64,000 nucleotides of DNA from Physcomitrium patens (Eukaryota > Streptophyta > Bryopsida > Funariales > Funariaceae): positions 635,599 through 699,598 of the forward strand of contig NC_037269.1 in assembly GCF_000002425.4 (NCBI RefSeq), written 5' to 3'. Every line of letters begins with the position of its first letter. Position 1 is the stretch's first letter. Positions 34,461-47,940 of this stretch are shown here, one piece after another. The translations under genes and the position numbers were made by a program. Below the pieces are notes generated by a model that saw only the letters and a program-made list of their open reading frames with translations, was not told where the DNA came from and ran no database searches.

Positions 34461-35972
34461 TGATGTAACATGACTAATAGGTAAAAAGAATTAAGAAATT
34501 ATTATATTATAAAAGATCTTACTTCCAATATCATAGCAAATTATCTTAGAAAATAGACAACAGTCCAAAAGAAACTAAGACTAAAGGTGTAAATACTACC
34601 TTTTTGCAAAATAGGCTTCTATTTATTTTGTAAGGCTATAAGAAAGATAAAATAAGATATATTAAAAAAATAAAAGTTATGAACATATTTAGGATGAAGT
34701 TAAGAGTTGCTTTTAGCAAAAATTAATTCAAAAAGAAAAAATTTGATATGCAGAGAGGATCAGTCATCAACTTGGATCAAAATCAAACCTTGAGGTATAA
34801 AACCACGCACCTACGGCAACTCTAGGGTACTTTGGAAGATTCAAGAGTGGAATTTGAGAGCAGAATTGATAAAAAAAATTTAAGCATTGATTTTGGGTGA
34901 TTTAAGTGTATAATGATTTTATAATAGCTTTGCAAAGTCATAGTTGTTTTGAATGATTCTAGAAATTATGAAAAAATAGAAGATATTATGTTTTAGAAAA
35001 TTTTATGAGTTTGGTAGTAGATCTATAGTTCAAATTTTGAGGACTTATGTAAATAGTTGTTTGAAGTGTATGTTATAAGTTTGAGCTTGATCAAATGGTT
35101 GAATTGAAGAATATTGAATTTCAAATAGGTTGAGGTCTTGGAAATTGGACTTTGAGGGGCAATTAGGGCTTCTAAGTTCTTTACCAATCTATTGGTTGGA
35201 TTGGAGTGAAATTTATATATGAAGATAATAGACTTGATTTGATACATAAATATAAAATTTTAGAACAATTGAATAGTTTAAAAATGAGATATTGGTACTA
35301 GAAGTTTAACATTCAGATTGGAATAGAAGGTTGACCAATATCCGAGTGGATTTTAGGATTTTTCTTTCATGTGATAAATATGATTATGGGTGTTAAATAC
35401 TAATTTATTTTTTCAAAAGTAAATAAAATTTTAAAAAAGATCAATTATTTAGTTGATAGATATTGAGGTTTTTAATTATACTAGGATTAGGTTGAGTTGG
35501 TTAGGTTTTGATTAGGATTTGATTTAAGATTAGGATTGGATTGGGATTTAGGATTTGATTTAGGATTTTTTTAGAGTTTATGATTTAATATTTCCTTAGA
35601 ATTTAGGATTTAGGATTTGCTAAGAGTTTAAGATTTGACCTAGGATTTCAATTAGAATTAAATTAGAATTTGTTGAGATTTATTTAAGATATATTTATAA
35701 TTATTCTAATTTTTCTTTAGGATTTCTTAGGAATTCTTTTCAAGTTTATTGTGGATTTCTTTTGAATTCTTTTAAGATTTTGTATTGTTTCTTTTGTAAT
35801 TTCTTTAAGATTTCTTTTTAATTTGATTAATGCTTGATTAATATTATTAAGATTTAATTAGAGTTTATTTAATATTTTATTAGAGTTAAAATTTCGTTGT
35901 TGCAATTTTCATTCTGCCTTCTACTGCCAAGTGCTTGGTACATTCTTGAGCAAGACTTCATGTAATACTATA
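34461..35972 (+). repeat. Solo LTR of gypsy family D
   Basis: Starts TGATGTAACATGACTAATAG, like TGATATAATATGACTATATAG of the D LTR, and ends with the family end (GTGCTTGGTACATTCTTGAG, then CTTCATGTAATACTATA). Internal landmarks such as CAGAGAGGATCAGTCATC and the GGATTTAGG tract at 35500-35660 match the other copies. No gypsy coding sequence lies beside it. Target-site duplication is unclear. Confidence 0.68.
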
Positions 35973-37380
35973 TTGTGCTCGCTTGCTTGCTTGATTGAAT
36001 TTATCTATTTGTTTCTAATCTCAATTTTAATTGGATTCTATACTATTTTTTTGGCTTTTGGCTCCACTTTCATCATTTTCCCTTAGTCTCGTCAATTGCC
36101 AAAAATTGTGATTTTTTGCCTCTATTTCTTTCTTCTTATCTTTGCTTTAATTTTAATTTTAATTTTTTTAATTTTTTTTTGTTGACCTTTGTGTTTTTTG
36201 GATTTTTTGGTTTTATTTTTGACTTCCTTGGATGTAGCCGTGGATTTAAATGTGCTAATTTTAAGATAATTTATTGGCTACAATTTGAATTATGATTCTC
36301 TTTCAAGATGCTCAATACTCACTACTCTCTTTCTTTTTCTTTGTTTCTCATTATTTTTTCTCCCTCTCGTAGGTCTTTCTTTTATTTATGAATGGTAATG
36401 AAGAATTACATTCAATCTTTTCTCTCTCTGTACCATTTCATGTCTAATTGCTAGATTGGCTTGCAAGACCAAGGAAGAGAAAGAATTCAAATGAAATTCT
36501 TCAACACAACTAGTGCCATTTTTAATTTATTTGAAAATTTTGGATTCTGGTGAAGAAGGTTTAAATAGATATGAGTGCATAGATCTAGTACTATGAAGTT
36601 TAAATTCAAGTTGAAAAAAAACTAAAATCCTTAAAAAATCCAAATTAGTTTTTATTCGAAATACTTTCTAGAACATGTTTAACTTGGTACTATTTGCAAA
36701 ACCAATAACATGATGATTCTTAATATATATAAAGAAATTTTGGCATAAAACTATTCAAATAATAATAGAATAAGAAGTTGTCTATATCCAAGATATGGAT
36801 GATGCAATATAAAATAAAAAAAATTAAAATGTTATTAAATACTTTGAATCAAAGCAATAGAGAAATACCATAAAAATGTGGTCTAAAGAAGCGTGATCTA
36901 AAAGAGCTTTGCATGGTTGGATGACAAAACATTTACTAATGAATTCTTGGTTACAACTACACTTCAAGAATTTGGCTCCATAATATTCAAATTTCAAGTA
37001 CAAATCACTTTAAACACCAAATTTATGCTAAAAGCACTAACGTAGTATGTTCCAAAAGATAAATGAATGGATGTCATGAATGAGTAGAAAGTGTTGCTGG
37101 CTTTTAGATCTTATTGAATAAATCCCAAATCACATATATACTCTGTACATGAGCTTGAGTGCAAGCATATATATGACATTGCTAAAGACTCATTGAATCA
37201 TACTAAATATGAAACATTGCATAAATAAATACTTCTTAAAATAAATAAAAAAATAAACAAACACATACATAAGAGGCCCATGGACATGGAACAAGTAATT
37301 GGAATAAAGATAGAAAGGTTGAGACAAGGGATAATGGATTAAGACAAGGAAAATGGAAGAATTGGGTCAATTTTTTAAAA
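35973..37380. other. AT-rich intergenic DNA, nothing recognised
   Basis: No open frame with a family motif, no repeat ends and no RNA gene seen. Possibly decayed transposon sequence. Confidence 0.4.
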
Positions 37381-37387
37381 ATTTGGA

Positions 37388-37496
37388 TTATATATATATA
37401 TATATATATAATTATACCTAAAAATATAAGTTTTTCTTAATATATATATATACATATATATATATATTTAATTATACCTAAAAATATAAGTTTCTC

Positions 37497-37539
<43 letters not shown>

Positions 37540-37642
37540 ATATCAATAGAAATCCATATCATTGGCCACAAAAAAAACTCTAAAAATTAAATTTTTAGTT
37601 GCTAAATTAAATTTGATTACTTCTAACAAAATTTTGACTAAG

Positions 37643-37686
<44 letters not shown>

Positions 37687-37816
37687 CAATAGAATCATTA
37701 ATATTTTTTATTATAATTAGAAATCGTAATCTTTTATTACTAAAATAACTTCAAGAACTTAATTGAAAGACTTTTGAAATAAATTATATTTATAGTAATA
37801 TTTTTATCTTCATTAT

Positions 37817-37870
<54 letters not shown>
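37388..37870. repeat. Cluster of long (TA)n microsatellites
   Basis: TA runs at about 37390-37410, 37440-37465, 37499-37536, 37649-37681 and 37823-37870. Between the first three, the segment ATTATACCTAAAAATATAAG occurs twice, about 60 bp apart. Confidence 0.85.
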
Positions 37871-37876
<6 letters not shown>

Positions 37877-37939
37877 GAAACTCTATATTTTTAATTTTGA
37901 TCATTAGAATTTTAATAGAATATAATTCAAAATTAAAAT

Positions 37940-38710
37940 CTAATCTTAAGTATTTAATATGTCTTTATGTCTAATTCCATCATTCTAACTTTTTTATTCC
38001 ACTAACAATAGATAGTGTTACATGCTTATAATTATATATCTATAGTAGCCAAATGTACATATATAATAGAATCAACACCTATTAATATTGATGTATTATA
38101 ACTTTATAATATAAAACTTAAGATCTTATGATTTATTATTCATAATAAAATTTCAATACAATCTTAAATGCTACCTTGTTTATTTATTTTTCTTCTAAAG
38201 TACATGTTTATAATTCATTGAAATAAAAAATAAAAGATTTATATATCTTACATAGTCATAGAAGACATTGTTATATAATATGTTATATATATTAGGCAAG
38301 TATGAAAATATATATACACATTCAATCTACTATAACTCATATATCTTTATATTACATTTTGCAATTCCAACCTTTTCATACTACTAGCTATGGATAACAA
38401 TACATACTTATAATTACACATATCTAACTACCAAATATAAACTTGACATGTTATCAATATCAATTATTGTTGATACATTACAAATTCATAAGACAAAATT
38501 CAAAAACTTTCAATGTATCTTTTAAAAATAAACTTCAATATAAAACTTATATTTAGTTTAGATAACTTAATATGCTTCTAAAGTACAAATCTATTATATA
38601 TTAAAATATGAAATAAATACTTTATATTTTATTTATAGTTACTAAAAATAATATTTTATAATATGTAGTATATATTAGGCAAGTATGAACCTACACATAC
38701 ATGCATCTAA
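37940..38710. repeat. Diverged tandem duplication, period about 383 bp
   Basis: Landmarks recur at constant spacing: ATTAGGCAAGTATGAA at 38291 and 38674, and GATAGTGTTACATGCTTATA at 38011 against GATAACAATACATACTTATA at 38393. The units also share CTTCTAAAGTACA. Two units are clear; nothing codes. Confidence 0.65.
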
Positions 38711-38879
38711 TCTACATACTATTGGATAAATCTTGAATTCATTGATATTCATTATTTCAATAGTACTTTAAAACTATTCAAATCAAAGTTGTTCCATTGC
38801 CATATTTCCTAACTACATCTAAAATGCCTTCAATATTGTAATTGGTGCTTGAAGCATAATTACTAATAATTATAATATT

Positions 38880-39416
38880 AACATTATTTTCTTTTTATGC
38901 CTTGAGTGAAATGGGATTGAATTCTCTTAAAAATCTAAAATCCTTTTAGTTCATAGCAACATAAATTCTATTACAAAATAGGACAAAATGGATTAGAATA
39001 AGATTGAATAAAACTAAACAAAATAGAACTTAAAAGTTAAAATAGAATAAAAAGAATAGAAAAAAATAAAATAAAAAATCTAAATCAAACTTTACTAAGA
39101 AAAAGAGACCAAAGTCATATCTAATCGAATGCTCTAAATGACCTCAGTTAATTCTATTTATATTTTGTCTAATTATTCTAGAACTTTTTAGAATGTTCCT
39201 AATGGTGGATCTTACCTTGATAACCACCCTCTTAGAAGGTTCTAGAGATGAATCCCACTTAGATAACCACCTTTAATTCTTCTAGGATGTTCCATGGTGA
39301 ATTCCGCATAAACCACTAATCTAGCCCCAATTCTAAAAACTTCTCAAAAACGGCTCCAATTACCTATTTCTATACATTAATAATACAAATATCTTATCTA
39401 TGCTCATTATAATTAA
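38880..39416 (-). repeat. Probable 3' LTR of gypsy element C
   Basis: Begins (minus strand) just after a purine-rich AGAGGAAGA near 39417. It contains TATAAATAG at about 39155-39163, a good LTR TATA box, followed by AGAATTAACTGAGGTCATTT. The far end is not defined and no second copy is in the window. Confidence 0.4.
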
Positions 39417-40167
39417 TCTTCCTCTATTAATGTGAAACGTCCTCATTTTGCTCTTGAAGGTACTTCTAGATTATTTCTTAACAATGGATGAGGTTATGTA
39501 CAAGTTTCTATGTTGTATCGTAGATATAATAACCTTTGTAGAGGACCTTGTATTGAAGTTATAGATGTCTATTGCCATGACAAAGATAGCGATGCTTCAA
39601 AATGCTATCTACTTCATACTCTTGTTGCTCATCAATCACCAATAGTGGTAGAGGTTAGTGTCAATTCAAAAAGTACCTTTTTTTAGTATGAAATTCCTTG
39701 AATTGTAAAGTATGAAAGATTAGATGGATCAAAATATGTGGCAGAAGCTTGAGGTAACATGCAACATCAAAAATCATTTTAGAAATGCAAAAAGGTCTAA
39801 GCCATTGAGGTACCAACTTTTGGACTTGGGTTGATGTATCAAGTGGAAAGTTGGCATTGACGAGTAATATGCGGTCACTTCCCTAAAAAGTCTTATATTG
39901 CTAGTAGTTATCCGTATATTGCTTCTGTCGATTCTATGTAGAAAAGAGGTAGTATTGTGCTTCTTATAAGGTAGTTGTAAGCCATTTTATAAACTCTTTT
40001 ATTGTCAAGTTATTAATGTTGATGAAATAATGGAGAGTTGTTGGTGTAATTGAATACTGACCAATGTTAAGAAAGAATGGCAAATGACTGATACTTGCTT
40101 CAATACTATCATTGTAAGTAAATTCCAAAGACATCAAATATTTATCTCAATCATTATAGTGAACCGC
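38880..40167 (-). mobile_element. Ty3/gypsy chromovirus fossil (element C), partial and broken
   Basis: On the minus strand, a decayed integrase C-terminal part (EASISHLPFFLNIGQYS, then VPQWLRPFCISK) leads to a chromodomain linker (VIDEQQEYEVDSILKHR near 39600-39650), then to the probable LTR. The upstream integrase is cut off at 40168 by a family-D LTR, and the rest of C would lie outside the window. Broken, with many breaks; old. Confidence 0.65.
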
Positions 40168-40828
40168 TATCATATTATATGAAGTCTTGTTCAAAAATGT
40201 ACTAGGCACTTGGTTGTGGAAGATAGAATGGAAATTACAACAATAAAATCTTAATTCTAATGGAATACTAAATAAAATCTAATTAAAACTTAATAATGCT
40301 AAACAAACTTGAATCAAATTCAAAAGAAATTTTAAAGAAATTACAAAATAAATATTAAGAAATCTTAAAGAATTTGAAAGAAATCTAGAATAAACCTTAA
40401 AAGAATTCTTAAAAAATCCTAAAAAATATTAAAATAATTAAAAATATATCTTAAATAAATCTCAATGAAGTCTTAATTTAATCCTAGTTGAAATCTTAAT
40501 GGATTTCAATAAAATTCTAAAAAAATCCTAAATCCTGAAACAAACTCTAAATCAAATCTAAAAAAAATCCTAAATCCTAAACCAAGTCTTAGATCAAATC
40601 TTAGACCCTTAACCAAACCTTAAATTAAACTCTAAATAAATCCTAAATCATATCCTAAATCAAATCTTAGTCAAATCCTTAACCATAAATAAAATTCTAG
40701 AAAAATCAAAAGTCCTAAACCAAATCAGAGATAAATCCTAAATCAACTCCTAAACCAAACCTTAGACAAATCCTAAATCCTAAACCAAATCCTAAATCAA
40801 AACCCAAAAAATTTAGAATCTTGATATC
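40168..40828 (-). repeat. Family-D LTR fragment between elements C and B
   Basis: On the minus strand this ends in CAAGTGCCTAGTACATTTTT then CTTCATATAATATGATA, the family-D LTR end, joined to integrase sequence of element C. Its other side stops at the outer end of the LTR of element B (40829). It contains the GGATTTAGG-type tract. It reads as the 3' part of an LTR into which B later inserted. Confidence 0.65.
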
Positions 40829-41389
40829 TGTCTGAGACATGAATTTTAAAGAAAGAGAATCCTTGATATACTCTTCTGTCATTGAAGAGAACTAGAAAGA
40901 AACTCAAAAAGTAATATAATATTAACTAGAATGGCTACTGTCAAAAATAAGAAGATTAGAAAGACTTGAAACAAGTTTGACTAAAACGGCATTAATAAGA
41001 GTGAAGAAGGTTTCACTCTTCCTTCTATATATACTCTTAACTAGAAGCTATATGGCAATGTCCTATAGGACCTCTAAAACATGTTGACTTTGCTAACTAC
41101 ATGTCTTAACTTATAAGACAAGTTATCTATGTATGCACCATATAGTTAGCTTGTTCCACAAGCTATTATACGGAGCTAACTTATTCTACAAGCTATCAAC
41201 ATGTGATTAACTTGTTGTCCAAGTTTTTGACCTATAAACACATCTAAAGTCAAAATCACGTCTATGAAGCTTCTAGAAAGCTTCACTAAAAGATTTTATA
41301 AAATTAATATATATTTACTTACTTCTACTTAATCATATAAGTAAATTAGTGAGATAAATATATATATATATATATATATATTCATGACA
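40829..41389 (-). repeat. 3' LTR of element B
   Basis: Reverse-strand match to the LTRs of element A: starts TGTCATGAATATATAT, shares GTCCTATAGGACATTGCC-type sequence and the AAGACTTTCTAATCTTCTT-type segment, and ends ATTCATGTCTCAGACA. Length about 561 bp. Confidence 0.85.
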
Positions 41390-41404
41390 TTATCTTTCTT
41401 TCTA

Positions 41405-42010
41405 TGGATGAATTCTACAAGGGGCGGTCTTCATATGTTGAGAAACTCCAAGATGCGGCAAATTGTATTTGCGACATACTCCAATCTTTGCTCTCTTCAA
41501 AAATGGTTGATAGGCCCTCCCAACCATTGATAGTGTCTCATATCAAGGCGAGAAGACCACCCTATTATTTGGTCATTGTTGAGGCCTTCGTAACTTCCTT
41601 CAAATAAAACATTTGAAATACCGTCAAGAGTTGTTTCTACCTCTAATAAAATCACCAAACAATAGGAGTCTCTTCCAAGGTCATGTTACCAAACACATTG
41701 TATCTCGCCATCTATTGAAAAAAATAGATTTTGTTCTAAAGGATCTTCATCTTCATTCCATCATCTTGAAGGTTGTGACAATTGTAATCTCTCTTCTGGT
41801 AAATCTGCAAATGAAAGCTCTTGAGTTGAATCTGCTGGTTGTTGNNNNNNNNNNNNNNNNNNNNNNNNNNNNNNNNNNNNNNNNNNNNNNNNNNNNNNNN
41901 NNNNNNNNNNNNNNNNNNNNNNNNNNNNNNNNNNNNNNNNNNNNCGGCATTTTTTTGCTAGCGATACTGCACGAGTGACGTATATCTTCTTTTGATGTTT
42001 TTTCTTTTAT
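41405..42010. other. Unexplained block inside element B, around an assembly gap
   Basis: Element A has only about 70 bp between its chromodomain and 3' LTR, whereas B has nearly 700. The extra block is open on the plus strand at 41404-41607 (MDEFYKGRSSYVEKLQDAAN) and 41613-41843. Neither shows a known domain to me. It may be a further insertion whose middle is missing. Confidence 0.4.
41845..41944. other. Assembly gap of exactly 100 N
   Basis: One hundred Ns, the usual placeholder for a scaffold join of unknown size. Order and distance across it are not proven by this sequence. Confidence 1.
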
Positions 42011-45000
42011 AGCAAAGATTTACTATTCTTTATTTTGATTTTGATAGATTTTGTTGATTAAAAGTTTCAACTTGCTTTCTTGCATTAGCAAGTTTCTTTG
42101 ATGGCTCCTATGTGCATTCATTAGTATCATATTTGTGCCAATGAACAAGATATTTCAACCTATTTTGGTGCTACCTTGAATCTAAGACTTCTTCCACCTC
42201 AAACTCTTGATTATTATCTACTTCTATAGGTGAAGGTGGCATTTATCTTCTTCTCAAAATATTCACTATCTTATATGGCTCAAGAAGGGATACGTGAAAT
42301 ATAGGGCGGATCTTTATAGACTTTGGTAGATGTAATCAATAAGCAACAAGATTGATTTATTCACAAATAGAAAAAGGTATCAACCTACAATAGTCTAACT
42401 TATTATAATGACGAGTAGTCTTGATATTGCAACGAAGTAACTATGTCTTATCACCTATGTTGAATTGTGGTTGCTCTTTGCGATAGTCATTTGTATTGAT
42501 CTTTTCTTGTTCTTGAGCTTCTTTTAATTGTATCTTCATTGTTGCATGTAGCTTTGACAAATGATTTGTTAAATCTTTTGCCATAGGATTATCAACTTTT
42601 GAAAAGTCAAAAGTATCAAGTCGTGGATGATAATTATAATTAGCAAAGAAAGGTGTTTTTTGAATAGAAGAATATATTGAATTATTATATACAAACTATG
42701 CCAATGGCAAAAGAATTATCTAATCATCTTAATGATAGTTGATAGTACACTTCAAATACAATTCTAAAACTTGATTCACCCATTCAATTTGTCCATCAAT
42801 TTGAAGATGAAAAGTCGATGAAAGATTTTTATCTACTTTTAGAATTTTAAATAAGATTCTTCAAAATCTTCATACATATTAAGTCCCTCTATTCGATATA
42901 ATATCTTTTGGAAATCCATGATAGTGATAGATATTGTCAATAAAAAGCTTAGCTGTTTTTTCACGTGAAATAGATTTTGTACATGATATAATATGTATCA
43001 TTTTGGTGAAGCCATCTACGATTATGAATATGGAATCATGTGAACCTGAGACTCAAAGAGCCATGATAAAATCCATAGAAACAAAAGACCATGGTTGTTG
43101 TGGAATAGGTAACAGTTGAAGTAGTTGATAAGTTCAATGGCAAGAGATTTTGGATCTTGAACAAGTATTGCATGATTGTACAAAGTCTTTGACTGCCTTC
43201 TACATTTGACACCACTAAAAATCTCTTGATATTAGCTCCAAAGTCTTATTATATTCAAAATATCCAACTATTAAAAAATCATGACGAACTTGAAGGGCAC
43301 GTAATCATGCCTCATCTTTTGGAATATATAGGCAATTTTCAAAATATAGTAGGTTGTTCTTGATCTCAAACTTTGAAGTGTCATAGGACTAACAGGAAGT
43401 ATTCTTACTATCATAAACAAGAGGATCAGAGGATATAAATGATTGAATTTGCTTGATAAATGTTGAATCAACAATCAATATTGATTTTATTCTTTAAAGA
43501 TAAAAATGCTCAAGCTTCAAGAGGATCATTTTTTGTTGATCAAAAGATGCATCTCTTTCTTTTGGTGTAAGATAAGAACATCTAGAAAGGGCGTCTAATA
43601 GACCTTATTGTTTTTTGAGTCAATAAGTGATCTTGAAATTGAATCTGCATAAAAACATTCTCTAATGAGCTTGACAACAATTCAAAATACATGCTGACAT
43701 AAAGTACTTGAGGTTCTTATGATCTGTATACACGATGATTGGACTTAAAGCACCTTTTAGATAATGATGCTATTCTTAAAATGAATCCATGAATGCAAAG
43801 AGCTCTTCATCATGGATGTCATAATTAATCTCAACTATTGAATTTTTTTGAAATAGAAAGCTACTAGGTGGATTTTGTCATTTGTTCCTATATAAAAACA
43901 ATACAACAGCCATAACAGAGTCTGATATATCTATTTTTATAAAAAATACTTTAAAAAAGTCAATACAATGTAAGATTGGTGCAAAAATAAGTTCCTTCTT
44001 TAAAGCATCAAGTGATGCTTTTGCTTCTTTATTCCACTCAATTTTGTCTTTACAAGTAAAATGTGTAAGTAGAGCTACAATTTGAAAAAAGTTCTTGATG
44101 AAGATTCGGAAGTAATTTGCAAAGCCTAAAAAACATTGCACATCTTGTACTATTCTTAGAATCTTCCAATATATGATAGTTTGAACCTTCTTAGGATCCA
44201 TCATAAGGTCTTCATTGGAAATGATGTATTCTAAAAAGTCAACTTGAATAGTGTGTAATACATACTTTTTTAACTTATCATATAATCTTGCATCTTTAAA
44301 TTTTTGTAATACATGACAAACATGAAGTTTATATTCTTTTATATTTTTAGAGTAAATTAGAATGTTGTCTAAATAAAAAATGACAAAATCATCTAAAAAT
44401 TCACAAAAAACATCATTCATAAGATGTTAAAAAGTAGTTGGTGTATTTGTGAGTCCAAAAGGTATAACATTATATTCAAAATGTCCATATTTAATCCAAA
44501 AAGTAGTCTTCTATTCATCTCCTTTTTTGATACAAACTAAGTTGTATGCTCATCATAGATCTATTTTGATATAGAACTTTGCTTGATTGAGTTGGTCAAG
44601 AAGTCCTGAAATCAAAGGCAAAGGATATCTATTCTTTATGGTGACCTTATTAAGTCATTGATAATCCACACACATTTGTAGAGATCCATCTTTCTTCTTC
44701 ACAAATAAGATAAGAGCTCCACTTGGGAATTTAAAATGGCATATGAAGTTCTTTGCGAAGTTTTCATCAATTTATTCCTTTAATGCAGCCAACTCATTTT
44801 GCAATAAGCTATAGATTGGTCTGAATGGTAGTTGAGCTCTTTCTTGCAAATTAATTCAAGAATCATAAGATTGATGCTCTAGAAGAATACTGCATTCTTC
44901 TTTTCAAATACATCTTGGAATTCTTCATATCGGCTAGGAATACCACTTTATGTTTTTTCACCATTAGAAATGGACATAACATATATAGCAAAAGATGATC

Positions 45001-45519
45001 TTTTTTTTGCAACATGCACGAAAGCTCTCGTATCTACCAATAGAGGTTTGGAAGTACTAAAGTTTTGTACTTCTACTTTGCCAATTCGATCTAGGATTAT
45101 ACTATCAAAAAAATTAAGATTACAAAAGTTCCAATCTATTTGAGGATTATATTTTTTTAGCCATGATAATCTAAAAATAACTAGATTAGAGAAAGATCTT
45201 ATTATATTAGATAATACTATGCTATTATGATCTTTAATTATTACATCTAAAAGAACAGTCTCATAGATAACATTTCTTGATGATAACAAATGACCATCTA
45301 TGACTTCTACATGTATGGATTTAGTTTTTTTGACTAAAGATATTTTTTGATTTTTAACAAAATCTTCGTCTATAAAACTGGTTGGGGCTCCTGAATCTAA
45401 TAAGGTAAGGACTTTGTGATTTTTAGGTCTTAAATACATAATTATTATGAAATAAGATGAGAGGTTTGAAGAATGAATTGGACCTTTACTAGATATTTCA
45501 CATGATTCTAGCAGCATGG

Positions 45520-46838
45520 TGTCGTGTTACATGTATTCTTACTTAGGAATGCACAGGGCACCTAGCTATGGAAGGTGAGATTTTGTTTCACAAGTAGCTA
45601 AGAAACCCTGATAGGTTTTATCCATACAAGAAGAATATAATCTAAATTTCAATTCAAAAGTGCTAAAAATACTCTTCTTAGTAGTCTTAACTTTATTTAA
45701 ATCCCAATTATCTTTTTACTTTCATATTTAATTAATTTAGATTTTTCTTGTAAGCCCCAATCCTAATTAGTGAGCTTTAACAAGCTGTAACATCCAATCC
45801 GACCATCCACTTAATGTGAAATTTTGCATGCAACTGTCAATGTAAGTCTTCTATGTGTTCAAGAATTTTTAGCCCAATCCAACTTATAAATTGTAAGAAA
45901 ACCTCCAAAAATTGCACTGATGTTACTTGGCTACCAACTTGAAAAGTGAAGCAGAAATCCCAACATTGATTTCTCCCTTTCCAACTATTAACTTTGTCTC
46001 AAATTTGGTGTGTAGCTTGATCTTCATGTCTTTCAACACCATGCCAATTTTTACCTTAATTCGACTAGTAGAACTTCAAATATCATAGAAACCCTATCCA
46101 ACCTCAAACTACCACCTTCTAAAACCTTCTTGTGCTAAAAACTAGATATCTCTAAACCACGCCATTAGATTATCACAAAATTTTGTATACACTTAGTACA
46201 CCCAATAATACAAATAGTTTCAAATTTTCAACTGTAGATGTTATATCAATTGCAAGAACTAGCCAAAATTGCTAACCCTAATTATATTATATAAAATCCA
46301 AATCATTGATACAAACCCTAACTTTGAGCAATAATTGCTAAGTCTTCAAAAACTCTCCAAAAACAATCCTTATGCCTTTAAAAAGAACTTCAAGCTAGAC
46401 CTCAAATCTTATCCTCTGATCTTCAAATGAATCCATGTTTTGCCCTAAGTCGTCATTTTAGTGGCCAGAGGTCTGATTTTGATCCTCTCTCATAAACGGT
46501 TAACCCCTAGTTATCAATCTAACCTATCCTAAGGATTTTTTTAGTCCAGCCCTACTCTTAACTTAATCTTAGTACCAACTATACTAATTATTTATCTCTT
46601 CTAATCTGATTTTTTTAATTTATGGTCATTCTAAGATAGTAGAAGAGTCCCTACAATCTAGAAGGTAAAATTACTAACTAACCTTCAACTTACTAACTAT
46701 TAAGATAAGAAAATAACCTAAGAGGCTTTTATAAAAGCCAAGTTTAGATACCTAAAATTATAATTGAACTAAAATAATTAGATATTAATTAGAAATTCAA
46801 TTTTGATTATAATTTCACTATATAGTCATATTATATCA
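45520..46838 (-). repeat. 3' LTR of element D
   Basis: 1,319 bp, starting TGATATAATATGACTATATA directly after the integrase end and finishing GCATTCCTAAGTAAGAATAC then ATGTAACACGACA. On its outer side lies element B. Related LTRs: 5241-6941, 34461-35972 and 40168-40828. Confidence 0.75.
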
Positions 46839-47638
46839 CGACCTCCACCCCTTCTTAATCTGCACATCCTCCGACATGCGCCAATAAACCATATGTCATA
46901 ATTGGCATCATACCATTTTTTATTTTCTTCATCAAATCCTTCATTTCTATTTTCACCATTCTCTTCAAAATAATTATCTTCTTTAAAAATATTCATATCG
47001 TAAGCATGATCCTCCATATTGATTTTTCTATCTTATCTTTTAAAAATCTTTACTTACTTCCCTGCAATAGGTATTTTTAATCTCGTACCATCTAACTCTT
47101 TTAATGAATATGTGGCATTATCATAAACCATTACTACTACATATGGTTCAAACCAATGTTTCAAAATTTTTTACAAAGTACTATGTTGGTTATCTAGACT
47201 GCTATCATGAATAAATATCTAATCACCTTCTTTACTTGCTCTAAGTCTCTATTGATATTGCTTATCAAATCGAGTCTTATTTCCTAACCTTGCCTTTTGT
47301 AACCTTTTAAATACTAATTCCATATCTTCCAATCTTTGTTCAAGTTATCAGATTCTAATGGTTAATAATTCTTCTCTTATCAACCCATCTTCCCATGGTA
47401 GCATACTCTAAGTTGGCACATTTTCTTCAATTGGCATAATTGATTTTTGATATGTCATAATTTCCATTGGTATATATCTTCTCACCGAATTATGTGTTTT
47501 TCGATCAGCCCATAATGTATAAAGTAGAAGTTGAAGCCATTCTTTCACTCTTCTATTGTAAGCTTTAACTAAGGCTTTTACAATTGGTAGATGCCCACGT
47601 TCACTCTTTGCATTCTCCTTTAGATTATAAGCAATAGT

Positions 47639-47940
47639 TATTGAAGAAAAGAAGTCTAAAAGCTACAAACATTTAGCATTAGTAAGGATTGTAGTCTAAG
47701 AGAAGTAAGGAGAAAGATAATTCTTATTTCCACACTCTTTACTTATAGGTGGTGGTTTGTCCACCAACGAGGCAACTTCCATCCGTTTGATATTACATCC
47801 ATTTCTACCTCATCTTACTAAAGCCTCGGTAGTACCACAATAACTTACTTTATCTCTTTGCTACCTTTTTACTATTAGCAACATACTATGCTTAAACTTT
47901 ATGTGGTTGTAATTAAGTAAGTACTTGCTGTTCTTCAACA
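47639..47940 (-). repeat. 3' LTR of copia F
   Basis: 302 bp, matching 51337-51639. On the minus strand it starts TGTTGAAGAACAGCAAGTAC and ends CTTTTCTTCAATA. Confidence 0.9.

Larger units (their letters stand above)
40829..45519 (-). mobile_element. Ty3/gypsy chromovirus fossil (element B), 3' part, broken
   Basis: Same family as element A, from sequence and LTR match. From the 3' end: LTR 40829-41389; purine tract 41390-41404; an unexplained block with an assembly gap (41405 to about 42010); chromodomain about 42080-42250; integrase about 42300-43470; RNase H and reverse transcriptase about 43500-44880 (the stretch FLDDFVIFYLDNILIYSKN lies in 43878-44420); aspartic protease 44948-45517 (LDSGAPTSFIDEDF). 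At 45520 homology to element A (around A position 2020) stops at the LTR of element D, so the 5' part of B should lie beyond D and beyond the window. Broken. Confidence 0.85.

Noticed and set aside
36780-37200. Decayed coding sequence in the AT-rich spacer
   Set aside because: Some reading-frame bias is suggested, but no conserved motif could be named.
41404-41607. Host gene beside the assembly gap
   Set aside because: Open frame of only 67 codons with no domain I know, embedded in element B; kept only as an unexplained block.
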